A DNA stretch of 64,000 nt, taken from contig ONXC01000003.1 in assembly GCA_900321715.1 (NCBI GenBank), positions 1-64,000 of the forward strand. Direction: 5' to 3'. Every line of letters begins with the position of its first letter. Position 1 is the first letter of the stretch. Source of the DNA: an uncultured Bacteroidales bacterium (GTDB taxonomy: Bacteria > Bacteroidota > Bacteroidia > Bacteroidales > UBA932). The translations under genes and the position numbers were made by a program. Shown here piece after piece: positions 8,093 to 16,487 of the stretch. The notes beneath the pieces were generated by a model that did no database searches, was not told the DNA's origin, and saw only the letters and a list, made by a program, of their open reading frames with translations.

Positions 8093-10057
8093 TTATTTGA
8101 AACGGACGCGGGAGCGGATGTCCTGGGGAACCTGGCGGGAGTCCACGTACTGCCACTCGTCTATCATATAGCCGCCGTGCTGCTTGATGTTCTTCTCGAT
8201 AGCCTCCATAATGCCAAGGCGGTAAAAGAGGTCCTCCGTTGACGCGAAAGCGAATTCAGAATGGCCCTGGAGGCTGACTATAAGGGTGTCGATGCAAAGG
8301 TTGCACTGCGCGATGCCCTCCATTATCTTTTCTACAGGAACGGTGATTTCTTTTGGCTCTGCGTCCGTGGAAGTATCTACGTTCACCATATCTTCCTCTA
8401 TCTCCTGTTCAATTTCCTGATCCGGAAACTTCTCATAGCCGTCAAAGATATCGGGGTCGTCGTATTTCTCCTCAAAATCGTCGTACTCCTCAAAGCCGCC
8501 GGGGTCTTCCGCGCCTATTGATTCCAGCTCTTCAGATGACGGCAGCCTTACAAGCCCGCCCGTAGCGGCATTCAGGAGTTGGATGAACATATAGACCCGC
8601 TGGAGGCCAACCATCGGCATAAGGGAATAGGTCTTGTCATCTTCCAGGACGAAGATTACCGTGCCGCGGATCTCCTGGGCCTGCCCGTAAATAATGGTTC
8701 CGGCCATGTTGTCCGGAAGGTCCTTCATATAGCCGTCTTTGTCCACAAGCATTGCCACGTGGCAGCCTTCCAGAGAAAGCGCCTTGGTTATGCGGGAGAG
8801 AACGGGTGAAAAGTGCACCACGTCAAAACCCCGGGCGTCTACTTTTTCTGCGAGGGCTTCCAGGTTCAGTGTTTCGCCATCATCCACGTCCATTGCGTAA
8901 TAAAAGCCCTGCGGATATACGGCAATCACGCCCCGGCTGTCTTTTGAGTCCTCATCCTCGGGGTTGACTTTCAGATACTCCTTGAGCCAGAGCTCCTCTA
9001 TCTCTTCCGCGTGGTTGGAAAGTTCTCTTGAAACATAGCCACGGGCCACCTGCTCCAGGGTAAACTGTTCCCTGTCTCCAAGGCGCGCCGCCTGCAGGCT
9101 GGCTTTTGCCACTCCACCCCTGCCAAGTTCATGCAGGATAACAGACTTAAGCCAAAAACAGTTGCCGTGACCCATCTCACAGCCGCGCTCAAGCGACTCC
9201 AGGGCCTGGATAATGTCTTCGGTATAGCCAAGGTTGCCATAATACAGACATATTCCCTTGAGAAAACAGGCGTAGCGGTCGTGATGGGCTATAGCGTAAT
9301 CCAGACCTTCTGATATTTCCTTGTGAAGGGCTTCCTGCTCTTCCGGGGAAAGTGCCAGGAAATCCTCCTGACTCATCCTGGCCTTGAAGCGGCGGCAGTT
9401 CACGGCTCCATTGCGGGCACCTTCATCGGCCACCAGGCAGGCTCGGTCCCAGTCTCCGGCCGATTGGTAAAGCGAAGCCAGAGAATAATAACTCTCATTG
9501 TCTCCGCGGTCTATATTCACACGGAAAGCCTTTTGCGCAGCCTCCGGGTCCGTGTCCTCCAGCGCCATGCCCAGCAGATCATAGTAGAGCGTATCGCACT
9601 CCGGGTGTTTCTCTATGTGCTTCTGGAGGATATCGGCCACCAGGGCAGGGTCCTCGCGGAATCCGTAGTCCCCGAAAATGGTGTTTTCCATAGTCATGAC
9701 CTGGGCCAGTTCGCTGCCTGCCTTATAGGAGGTGTCCATAAAGAAGGCGTGCATCTTGGGCATTGCTTTATCGGCCTCAGTGCGGCCGTCAAAGTACATC
9801 TGCGCCAGGGCGGCATTGGCGTCCTGAACGCCGCTGCTGCCTGCCCAGGTGAGAAGGACTTCGGCCTCTTTGAGACATTTTCCGCCGGGATTCACAAGCG
9901 ACAGCCATCGGCCATAACCATAGGCGGCGTAGGGGTCACTTTCACTGCAGGCTTTTAGTTTTTCCACCATCTCCGGGGCCAGGCTCTTGACGCGACAGCC
10001 GGTTAGGAAATGCTGGAGGAAGTTGCGGTCCGGGGTGATTTCAAAGGTCTTTTGCAT
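8093..10057 (-). CDS. Large Sel1/TPR-repeat protein, 654 aa
   Basis: No signal peptide is visible, so it is probably cytoplasmic. The first ~350 residues are helical repeats of Sel1/TPR character (AAYGYGRWLSLVNPGGKCLKEAEVLLTWAGSSGVQDANAALAQMYFDGRTEADKAMP). The middle region (about 375-505) is mixed alpha/beta with a self-contained look (GVIAVYPQGFYYAMDVDDG...VHFSPVLSRITKAL). A strongly acidic segment (about 525-575, rich in D, E and Y) precedes a conserved-looking C-terminus. It is the last gene of the leftward run starting at 14941, only 1 bp after the stop of the lipoprotein gene, which suggests translational coupling. Sel1 proteins usually scaffold other proteins. No specific function can be given. 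Confidence 0.6.
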   Translation of the reverse strand: MQKTFEITPDRNFLQHFLTGCRVKSLAPEMVEKLKACSESDPYAAYGYGRWLSLVNPGGKCLKEAEVLLTWAGSSGVQDANAALAQMYFDGRTEADKAMPKMHAFFMDTSYKAGSELAQVMTMENTIFGDYGFREDPALVADILQKHIEKHPECDTLYYDLLGMALEDTDPEAAQKAFRVNIDRGDNESYYSLASLYQSAGDWDRACLVADEGARNGAVNCRRFKARMSQEDFLALSPEEQEALHKEISEGLDYAIAHHDRYACFLKGICLYYGNLGYTEDIIQALESLERGCEMGHGNCFWLKSVILHELGRGGVAKASLQAARLGDREQFTLEQVARGYVSRELSNHAEEIEELWLKEYLKVNPEDEDSKDSRGVIAVYPQGFYYAMDVDDGETLNLEALAEKVDARGFDVVHFSPVLSRITKALSLEGCHVAMLVDKDGYMKDLPDNMAGTIIYGQAQEIRGTVIFVLEDDKTYSLMPMVGLQRVYMFIQLLNAATGGLVRLPSSEELESIGAEDPGGFEEYDDFEEKYDDPDIFDGYEKFPDQEIEQEIEEDMVNVDTSTDAEPKEITVPVEKIMEGIAQCNLCIDTLIVSLQGHSEFAFASTEDLFYRLGIMEAIEKNIKQHGGYMIDEWQYVDSRQVPQDIRSRVRFK

Positions 10058-10058
10058 A

Positions 10059-11204
10059 TCAATAGTATTCTATCACTCTTTCAATGGTGCTGGTGGATTC
10101 CTGACCGGTCCAGCGGGCAATGACGGTTTCTTCGTGGGTTACCCAGTTGCCGTATTTGTCGTAGGTGTAGTTTGTGAAGGTATCCGTGTAGGTAGGTGTG
10201 GCCACGTCTTCATACCATTCCTCGTTCTTTACGATGTCATAGTGCTCATTGTAAGTCTTGAGCCTCTTCCCGGGAGTAAGTGAAATGGAGGAAGGTGTTC
10301 CGCCCAGTTCAAATGTTTCCATCTCCAGGTAACGGGGGTTATCCAGCATCTTGTAGGTGTGGGTATCCCAGCCGGTGTCAAAATTATACGAGTTTTGCTC
10401 TTTGAACACAAAGTCCTTGTACATACCGTTGGGATAGTAGGTGATGTTCAGGACTTTGTAGCGTAGATTGTCGGTTTCCAGGGATTTGGGATAGCCTCCT
10501 TCATACACCCAGGTATAGAAATAACTTTCTTCGTATTCCTTTTCATCCGAGCCCATCATCAGGAGGTAGGTATGTTCCTCAACAAACAGATTCCCGTCAT
10601 CGCCAAAGGTGTATATTGTCTCGCGGAAAGTTTTTCGGTCCGGCTGAACCATCACGTAGCGGATAAGCGAAAGATCCTTTATGATGCCGTCCAAGTAACC
10701 GGCAACCGAAGGACCCGCAAAGAAAAAGTCCCCGGCAACATATTTTCCTTCATTATTGTACTCGAATTCATAATAATCGCCGCCGTCGGTATAATAAGAG
10801 TCATAGTAGACACGCTTTATGCATCGGCCCTTGCTGTCATAAGTATAACGCCACTCGTGTCCGCTCTCGGAATCTGTGGTGTTTACATAAGCCTGTTTCA
10901 CAAGGCGTCCGGACTGGTCGTACTCATACTCATCGTAAGTGGTGTAAGTGCCGATGTGCCACTTTTTCACAGGGCCGCGAAGGCCTTCCTTTTCACGGTC
11001 CGTGCGATCCCAGAAATTGGTGTCGTACCAGGGTTCAGGGTCAAAATTAGGTTCCTCCGAACCGGGAGTTCCGGGATTTTCAGGGTCGTCGGTTTTCCCT
11101 CCTGGGGTCTGGCCCTGGGGGTCATTCTGATTATTAACGGGCTGCTGAGCCGGGGTGCAGGCCCAGATGGCCAGTGCCGACAGAAGGATAATCGTCTTTT
11201 TCAT
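10059..11204 (-). CDS. Surface or periplasmic lipoprotein with YD-like beta repeats
   Basis: A 381-residue lipoprotein: MKKTIILLSALAIWAC gives a lipobox with Cys16. A low-complexity Pro/Gly/Asp/Asn linker of about 45 residues follows. The rest is built of tyrosine-rich beta hairpins of the form 'Y-T-Y-D-x-x-G-R-x-x-K' (EYDQSGRLVKQAYVN, YTYDSKGRCIKRVYYD, YTYDKYGNWVTHEET). These resemble YD/RHS repeats, but there are far fewer than in RHS toxins and no toxin domain. It lies 16 bp after the SSS transporter gene and 1 bp before the Sel1/TPR gene. The function is unknown; it probably sits in the outer membrane. Confidence 0.6.
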   Translation of the reverse strand: MKKTIILLSALAIWACTPAQQPVNNQNDPQGQTPGGKTDDPENPGTPGSEEPNFDPEPWYDTNFWDRTDREKEGLRGPVKKWHIGTYTTYDEYEYDQSGRLVKQAYVNTTDSESGHEWRYTYDSKGRCIKRVYYDSYYTDGGDYYEFEYNNEGKYVAGDFFFAGPSVAGYLDGIIKDLSLIRYVMVQPDRKTFRETIYTFGDDGNLFVEEHTYLLMMGSDEKEYEESYFYTWVYEGGYPKSLETDNLRYKVLNITYYPNGMYKDFVFKEQNSYNFDTGWDTHTYKMLDNPRYLEMETFELGGTPSSISLTPGKRLKTYNEHYDIVKNEEWYEDVATPTYTDTFTNYTYDKYGNWVTHEETVIARWTGQESTSTIERVIEYY

Positions 11205-11220
11205 ATTGAAATACAGGGGG

Positions 11221-12534
11221 TTATTTACGTTTCAGAATCCAGAGGCCCGCCATGGTGAGGAGGGCGTTGAGGGGGAGAATCTCGTAGGAGAAGTGGTAGC
11301 CGTGGAACCAGGCCACGGAGTTAAGGTCCAGTACAAGGCAGATCACAGGGGCAAGTATGGCAACCACGGGAACCCATTTGTCCCTTACCTTTGTTTTGCT
11401 GCAAAGGCCAAAGGCAAACAGCCCCAGGATGGGCCCGTAAGTGTAACTTGCCAGGCGGTAAACGGCGTCAATGACACTGGTAGAATTAAGGGCGGCGAAG
11501 ACCAGTATGCAGGCTGCCATAATAACGGCCATGGCGGTATGGACAAGCGTTCTACGGTTATCGTTCCTCAATATATCAACGGTAAAGGAAGTGGTAAGCG
11601 CCGTGAGCGCGGAACCTCCTGCGGGGAACCCTGCCATTACAAGGCCGATAATGAAAAGTGCCGCCACAAGGCCTCCTGCGGGCATAAGACCGCTCCAAGC
11701 CACGGTGGGGAACAGCTCATCCGAGCGTTCCACGGTAAGGCCGTGAAGCCCGGCGAACTGATAGAGGTACACTCCAAGAAGGAGGAACAGCGCAATCACA
11801 ACCGTCTGCATCAGGGAAGACACTATGAGGTTCTTCTGTGAGTCCTTTACATTCTTGCAGGCGAGGGTTCTCTGCATCATATCCTGGTCAAGGCCGGTGG
11901 TTCCCACAACCACAAAGAGGCCGCCAAGGAGCTGCTTCCAGAAAAATTGCGGATGATTGACGTCATCGAAGTAAAACACCCTCATAAGTGATGTGTCCGG
12001 CTTCCCCACCTCATGGCCGATAAGCACAAGGCACAGGATGACGGCAAGGAGCATGGACACGGTTTTCACTATATCAAGGCCGATAACAGCCTTCACTCCA
12101 CCGCGCACGGTATACAGCCACTCCAGAAGCACCACAACAAGCACCGTTACCCAGAACGGAATGCCAGCAGGGCCCGCCAGAAGCAGCTGAAGCGTAGCTA
12201 TCATAAGGAAAAGCCTCACAGACGCACCAAGCATCTTGGATACAAAGAAAAACCATGCCCCGGTCTTATGGGAACTCACGCCAAACCGCTTGTCAAGGTA
12301 CTCGTAGACAGACACCACGCCAAGGCGGAAATACAGCGGCGTAAGCACAAAAGCAATGACAAGGTAGCCCAGGAAGAAGCCTATGCACATCTGGAGATAT
12401 CCAAAACCGATGTTCCCCACCATCCCGGGCACGGATACAAACGTAACTCCGGACAGGCAGGAGCCGATCATAGCAATGGCAACCTTCCACCAGGCGGTGG
12501 ACCGGGTGGCGTAGAAATCCTTATTCCTGGACAT
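11221..12534 (-). CDS. Sodium:solute symporter (SSS family) lacking the usual first helix
   Basis: A 437-residue polytopic protein of the SSS family, which couples Na+ entry to uptake of sugars, amino acids, vitamins or similar solutes; the substrate cannot be told here. Family hallmarks are AIAMIGSCLSGVTFVSVPGMVG near the N-terminus, WLYTVRGGVKAVIGLDIVKT, and TTGLDQDMMQRTLACKN. Relatives usually carry one more membrane helix (about 30-35 residues) before the SRNKDFY-like segment. Here an in-frame TGA immediately precedes the ATG at 12534, so the reading frame cannot be extended. The start lies inside the LytTR gene (14-bp overlap), suggesting coupled translation and regulation. Either the missing helix is a real variant or there is a sequence or assembly error. 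Confidence 0.85.
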   Translation of the reverse strand: MSRNKDFYATRSTAWWKVAIAMIGSCLSGVTFVSVPGMVGNIGFGYLQMCIGFFLGYLVIAFVLTPLYFRLGVVSVYEYLDKRFGVSSHKTGAWFFFVSKMLGASVRLFLMIATLQLLLAGPAGIPFWVTVLVVVLLEWLYTVRGGVKAVIGLDIVKTVSMLLAVILCLVLIGHEVGKPDTSLMRVFYFDDVNHPQFFWKQLLGGLFVVVGTTGLDQDMMQRTLACKNVKDSQKNLIVSSLMQTVVIALFLLLGVYLYQFAGLHGLTVERSDELFPTVAWSGLMPAGGLVAALFIIGLVMAGFPAGGSALTALTTSFTVDILRNDNRRTLVHTAMAVIMAACILVFAALNSTSVIDAVYRLASYTYGPILGLFAFGLCSKTKVRDKWVPVVAILAPVICLVLDLNSVAWFHGYHFSYEILPLNALLTMAGLWILKRK

Positions 12535-13300
12535 TCAGATTGTTCTTATGTGATCGGCCGATAGGGAGAGGATTCTCCACGCCAAGCAGCTTTACACTTA
12601 CTGCCGTGCGTTTCTCTATCCTCCAGACAGGAACGATGTAGGAACGGTGGATGCGCACGAACTTTCCTTCCGGAAGCTCTTCCAGAAGGTCCTTGAGCGG
12701 TTTCTGGGTTACAACGTCATCGCGATGGTCAAGGTGGAAGCAGGCGTAGTTATTCCGGCCCTCGATATACTGGATAGCACTGACGGGGATGTGGATGGTC
12801 TTATACTCCGACTTCACAAGGATGTCATCGTCGCGGACCACTTCTTCGGCCCTGGTGCGCACGGCTTCCTCCTTTTCCTGACGGGTTTCATCGGCCTCCT
12901 TTTGGGCCGATAGGCGCCGGGCCCTGGCGTCAAGCATGCCCACGGGGATGCCGTAGGACACCACGGCGATAAGCATTATCCACATGGCGCGGATATGCGG
13001 GGCAAGGCCGGTTCCGTACTCCGGATTACGCGGGAATTCCACCGGGGTAAGGGACATGAGGAAGGTGGCCGCCGCTGTTAAAAACAGGACTCCCAGTACC
13101 GTAAAATAGCCTTTTCTGCCGTCTAGAAGGACCGGCCCAAGGGCTTTCCTGCACAGGAAGAAAACAAGGTACAGCCAGCCTATGTACAGCAGCACATAGC
13201 TGGAGTGCCACTGCACCCAGTCCCCTATAGGAAAGAGAAACATCATCAACGGCATCAGGATGACGCCGAAGATGATGTCTAACCAGGTGATAGTTTTCAC
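12521..13300 (-). CDS. Membrane-bound LytTR-type transcriptional regulator
   Basis: 259 residues: four predicted membrane helices (about residues 8-125), a charged coiled-coil linker (RRLSAQKEADETRQEKEEAVRTRAEE), and a C-terminal LytTR DNA-binding domain (about 160-255). Its hallmarks are IQYIEGRNNYACFHL, KPLKDLLEELPEGKFVRIHRSYIV and a PIGRSHKNNL end. There is no receiver domain, so the sensed signal is probably read by the membrane part. The start is GTG, 3 bp after the OmpA/TPR gene stop, and the 3' end overlaps the SSS transporter start by 14 bp. By context it may control this operon or sense solute status, which is an inference. LytTR sites are not obvious upstream. Confidence 0.85.
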   Translation of the reverse strand: MKTITWLDIIFGVILMPLMMFLFPIGDWVQWHSSYVLLYIGWLYLVFFLCRKALGPVLLDGRKGYFTVLGVLFLTAAATFLMSLTPVEFPRNPEYGTGLAPHIRAMWIMLIAVVSYGIPVGMLDARARRLSAQKEADETRQEKEEAVRTRAEEVVRDDDILVKSEYKTIHIPVSAIQYIEGRNNYACFHLDHRDDVVTQKPLKDLLEELPEGKFVRIHRSYIVPVWRIEKRTAVSVKLLGVENPLPIGRSHKNNLNVQE

Positions 13301-13303
13301 GGT

Positions 13304-14941
13304 TTAAAACTCATAACCGGCAAACTCGATATCCTTGGGGGCCCTTGCCTTAAGGTCGGCATTGCGGAAGGCCTTTTCAAGGTTCTTCTTCACGCCTTCT
13401 GCGTCTCCCTGACGGGCGCTGATGATGGCCTTGAGATACCACACTTTAGGATCTCCGCAGTGGGCGGTCTTGAGGGCCTTGTCAAGCTCATCCACAAGGA
13501 TAAGTGAAAGGACGGTGTTATGGCAGCAGCCCTTGGGTTCTTTCAGGACCTGGACGGCTTCCTCGTACTGGCCGGTGAGGATAAGGACAATGCCGAGGTT
13601 TTCCTTGGCCTCAGGGGAGGTGGACTTGCGGAAGCAGTCCTCTGCGGTCTCAAGGTCATCTTTACGGAGTGCCAGGACGCCGATTGCGTTCACAACGTCA
13701 TCGTCACCGCTCTGAACCTTTGCAAGCTCTTTCTCTGCGGCGGCGTTCTTGCCCTGCTGGAGATAGAGGGCTGCAAGGTTATACTGGGCGCGGTCACTGC
13801 CGAATTTATCGATAGCCTTGCGATACACGCTTTCCTTCTGGGCGGGATCCTTCACAACGGATGCAACGCGGAGGAGGGCTTCCTCATCAAGGGCGTTTTC
13901 ATTGTTTGCAAGGAGTTCCACAAGTTCCTCGTTGGTGTAGTTCTTATACTCTACGTTTGCGATGAGGCGTGCGCGGCGGAGCTCAGGAAGGACTTCACCC
14001 TTGAGGGCGGTGTACACCTGGGACATGTTCTTGATCTCATTTTCACGCACTGCGGGGTCTGAGTACATGGAAAGGACGCGGAGGATTAGGTCTTTGTCCT
14101 CAATGTTGCTCTCTGAGACAAGCTGCTGGAAGCCTTCCCAGTCTTCACCTACGCTCTTTACCTCAGGGGCCGATGTCTCTGTGCCCTTGGTAACCTTGTT
14201 CCAGGCCTTGAGGGCGCTGTCTCCACGGTTGCCGGAAAGCTTGTTGTTGAGGTCTGCGCCGCCTTCGGGGGAGGCATAGGCCACGATTTCAGTGCTGGTG
14301 ACGGTTGAGCGTTCGTCGGCCTGGACAGCCTCAAGAGCAGCGACGAAGTCCTTTACGGAGCTTCCCTTAAGCTCTGAGCCGCGGACCTCTGAGCTATTTA
14401 CCAGATACTTGATCTGTCCCTCAGTGGTGCTGGAGAGGGTTTCCTGATAATTATCGGCCTTGAAGGCAACGTTACCGGTGCGCTTTACAAGCATGTAGGT
14501 GGTGTTGGCGCCGTCGGCTACTTTCTTGGAGGGAAGATCTATGGCCTTCTTGCCGGCGTATACCTTGCCACGGAGCTCAAGATAGCTCTTTTCCATGCCC
14601 TCAACGTACTCAAAGTGAACTTTTTCAGTCACTTTCTGGCCGTCGGAGGAAACTACTTTGAAGTTATCCTTTACGTCTTCTCCCTGATACTTGAAGGGTT
14701 TCATTGCGGCCTCGCCGCCTTCATAGACGATTACGGGGGTTACCTCCAGGATGACCTTGGAGTTGAAATAATCCTTGGGGTAGGTTACGGAAACGGTGGC
14801 GTCAATGTTGCCGCCAACGACTTCCAGCACCTGGGGGGTGCACTCTACAAGTACGTCATCGGCCATCTTGGCCATTTTCTCCGGGGATGCGCAAGCTGCC
14901 GCAAGGGCCGCTACTGCAAGAAAAACTGAAATCTTTTTCAT
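13304..14941 (-). CDS. OmpA-like/TPR outer-membrane lipoprotein
   Basis: 545 residues. MKKISVFLAVAALAAACASPEK is a lipoprotein signal with Cys near residue 17. The N-terminal half carries beta-rich domains. SEVRGSELKGSSVKDFVAAL and VAYASPEGGADLNNKLSGNRG (about 195-250) resemble the peptidoglycan-binding OmpA C-domain of Bacteroidetes. The C-terminal half is TPR repeats (YNLAALYLQQGKNAAAEKELAKV, NLGIVLILTGQYEEAVQVLKE). The ATG at 14941 was chosen over the upstream frame start because it begins the signal peptide and sits 30 bp after a TAnnTTTG element. It is the first gene of the five-gene leftward run and is probably an abundant anchor between outer membrane and cell wall. Confidence 0.8.
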   Translation of the reverse strand: MKKISVFLAVAALAAACASPEKMAKMADDVLVECTPQVLEVVGGNIDATVSVTYPKDYFNSKVILEVTPVIVYEGGEAAMKPFKYQGEDVKDNFKVVSSDGQKVTEKVHFEYVEGMEKSYLELRGKVYAGKKAIDLPSKKVADGANTTYMLVKRTGNVAFKADNYQETLSSTTEGQIKYLVNSSEVRGSELKGSSVKDFVAALEAVQADERSTVTSTEIVAYASPEGGADLNNKLSGNRGDSALKAWNKVTKGTETSAPEVKSVGEDWEGFQQLVSESNIEDKDLILRVLSMYSDPAVRENEIKNMSQVYTALKGEVLPELRRARLIANVEYKNYTNEELVELLANNENALDEEALLRVASVVKDPAQKESVYRKAIDKFGSDRAQYNLAALYLQQGKNAAAEKELAKVQSGDDDVVNAIGVLALRKDDLETAEDCFRKSTSPEAKENLGIVLILTGQYEEAVQVLKEPKGCCHNTVLSLILVDELDKALKTAHCGDPKVWYLKAIISARQGDAEGVKKNLEKAFRNADLKARAPKDIEFAGYEF

Positions 14942-14971
14942 ATTTAATGTCTTAGTTTTGTTCCTAGTGTA

Positions 14972-14979
14972 CAAATATA
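14972..14979 (-). promoter_or_regulatory. -7 promoter element of the OmpA/TPR operon
   Basis: The minus strand reads TATATTTG, 30 bp before the ATG at 14941 and directly after the secG terminator. It probably drives genes 13304 through 8093. Confidence 0.6.
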
Positions 14980-15013
14980 ATAAAAAAACGGCGTGCCGCA
15001 AAGCACGCCGTTT
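14980..15013 (-). terminator. Terminator of the secG operon
   Basis: A perfect 11-bp stem (AAACGGCGTGC with GCACGCCGTTT) and 6-nt loop, followed on the minus strand by a run of seven T. It starts 22 bp after the secG stop. Confidence 0.88.
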
Positions 15014-15035
15014 GATTTCATTTTGGGTCCTTAAA

Positions 15036-15383
15036 TTACTCTTCAGGATTCTCCTGGGTTACAGGGAACTCTGCGGCAGCAGCCTCTTCCTGGGAATCGG
15101 CCTGGTTCAGGATCTCTGTGGAGATGGTGTCATTGGTGCCGCGCTGGGTGCCGCCACGGGCAACGAACACGGTGATGATGGACAGAACCAGGATGAAGGC
15201 TACGAGGTACCAGGTGGCCTTTTCAAGGATGGTTGCTGTCTGGCGTACGCCAAGAGTCTGGTTTGCGGATGTGAAGTTGGTTGCAAGGCCGCCGTCCTTG
15301 CCGTTCTGAAGGAGGACGACTGCAATCAGGAGAATGGCTGCAATAATAATGAGGACAACCAATACTGTAAATGCTGCGTTCAT
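15036..15383 (-). CDS. secG: Preprotein translocase subunit SecG
   Basis: 115 residues, two membrane helices (about 5-26 and 58-78) joined by the conserved loop LLQNGKDGGLATNFTSANQTLGVRQTATILEKATW, which identifies SecG, the small partner of SecYE. An acidic C-terminal tail follows, as in other Bacteroidetes. It is the last gene of a leftward run (sigma-54-type activator, lptE, TPR protein, secG) and ends at a strong terminator, so secretion and LPS-export parts share a transcript. Confidence 0.95.
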   Translation of the reverse strand: MNAAFTVLVVLIIIAAILLIAVVLLQNGKDGGLATNFTSANQTLGVRQTATILEKATWYLVAFILVLSIITVFVARGGTQRGTNDTISTEILNQADSQEEAAAAEFPVTQENPEE

Positions 15384-15399
15384 ATCTTGTTGTTACTTT

Positions 15400-15984
15400 T
15401 TATGTCAGCTGATCAATAAGGGATGCAAAGTAAGCACTTTTTTCCGGAAATTCCAAAATCAGACGGGAATAAATGCGTCTGGCCTCCTCTAATCGGCCCT
15501 GTTCCGCGAAAATACGGGCAAGAGTCTCTGTAGCAAAGCGCTCCGCAATATCCGAAGTGTCTGATTCTTCCCCGGCGGTAGAAGAGGATTTGAAGGCAAA
15601 TCGGCTGAAGATATTGTCACCGCCTTCCTTCACGTTGTCGTACTGCGCCTGGGAGAAGTAGTCTCCTCCTACAACCCTCACCTGGTGCTCCCCGTCATTA
15701 TGGGCCGATTGAGGCTCCATGAACGAAGCCAGGAGTGCGCCAAGGTCTTTATCGGAGCAGTCTGTCTCACGCGCGCCATATGCGAGCTTTGCCATTGCAC
15801 GGCGGTTCTGGACATAAAGGGCGCTCATGGCATACTGCTTTTCTCCCCAGCTGTCTCCGCCCAGTTTGGACATCCTGCGGGCAAGTTCCATATGGGCGGC
15901 GCCGTACCAGGGGTAGAGATTGACTACTCCCGTTAGTTCGTCCAGCGTGAGGCTGCGAAGGATGATGTAAGAAGAACCTACCAT
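15400..15984 (-). CDS. Conserved TPR-like protein between lptE and secG
   Basis: 194 residues, no signal peptide. The N-terminal helices (LTLDELTGVVNLYPWYGAAHMELARRMSKLG) and the C-terminal single TPR (ETLARIFAEQGRLEEARRIYSRLILEFPEKSAYFASLIDQL) are the clear parts; the middle is low-complexity and acidic. A protein of this kind in this position (activator-lptE-TPR-secG) is, to my knowledge, a recurrent Bacteroidetes arrangement. Its ATG overlaps the end of lptE by 7 bp, implying coupled translation. Its role is unknown; it might support envelope biogenesis given the neighbours. Confidence 0.75.
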   Translation of the reverse strand: MVGSSYIILRSLTLDELTGVVNLYPWYGAAHMELARRMSKLGGDSWGEKQYAMSALYVQNRRAMAKLAYGARETDCSDKDLGALLASFMEPQSAHNDGEHQVRVVGGDYFSQAQYDNVKEGGDNIFSRFAFKSSSTAGEESDTSDIAERFATETLARIFAEQGRLEEARRIYSRLILEFPEKSAYFASLIDQLT

Positions 15985-16487
15985 TGTGCTACTGTTGCAT
16001 TGAATATGTCTTCCACCAGTTTCTCTATGATTGTCTCGCAGAGGCCGGATTCGACGGCATCCAGGGAAAGGGTTGCGTCAAAGTCCTCGTAGGCGGAGAA
16101 ATTGTTTGAGACGTCGTCTTCGGGGTATTTCTTGTTGGAGAACTCTATCTTCACGGTTACGGTGAGACGGTTCTGGGAAGCCATTTCGTTTGCCGTAACC
16201 GCCGTTGCCTTTACATCATAGCCTGTTATGGTGCAGACCAGCTCCAGATCTCCGTCTACGTCAACCTCTTCAAGGCGGGTAAGCTTGCGGTATTTCTCCT
16301 TGAGGGCCTCCGTGAGGTCATTGGAAAGGGAGGGGTTCACCCTGAGAGCAGTATACTCCGCAAACGGGATGGTGATTGTCTTCACGTCCGGCTGGATGGA
16401 CGTCCCGGAAAAGGAGTATATTCCGCAGGAGGTGAGGAGACCGCCGACGAGGCCTGCAATGAAGATACGTAAAAACAGCTTTCTCAT
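15978..16487 (-). CDS. lptE: LptE-family LPS-assembly lipoprotein
   Basis: 169 residues with a lipoprotein signal ending in LLTSCGIYSFSGTSIQPDVKTI, the standard opening of Bacteroidetes LptE-like proteins. LptE plugs the LptD barrel and helps deliver LPS to the outer leaflet. The rest alternates strands and helices as in the family (DLTEALKEKYRKLTRL, VSNNFSAYEDFD). Its ATG overlaps the activator stop (ATGA, 4 bp), and its stop overlaps the TPR gene start. lptD is not in the window. Good family call. Confidence 0.87.
   Translation of the reverse strand: MRKLFLRIFIAGLVGGLLTSCGIYSFSGTSIQPDVKTITIPFAEYTALRVNPSLSNDLTEALKEKYRKLTRLEEVDVDGDLELVCTITGYDVKATAVTANEMASQNRLTVTVKIEFSNKKYPEDDVSNNFSAYEDFDATLSLDAVESGLCETIIEKLVEDIFNATVAQW

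Noticed and set aside
8754-8763. GCCACGTGGC as a third parS site
   Set aside because: Only the inner CCACGTGG core is shared. The outer GTT/AAC bases that define the two exact sites are absent, and it lies in a codon context that explains it.
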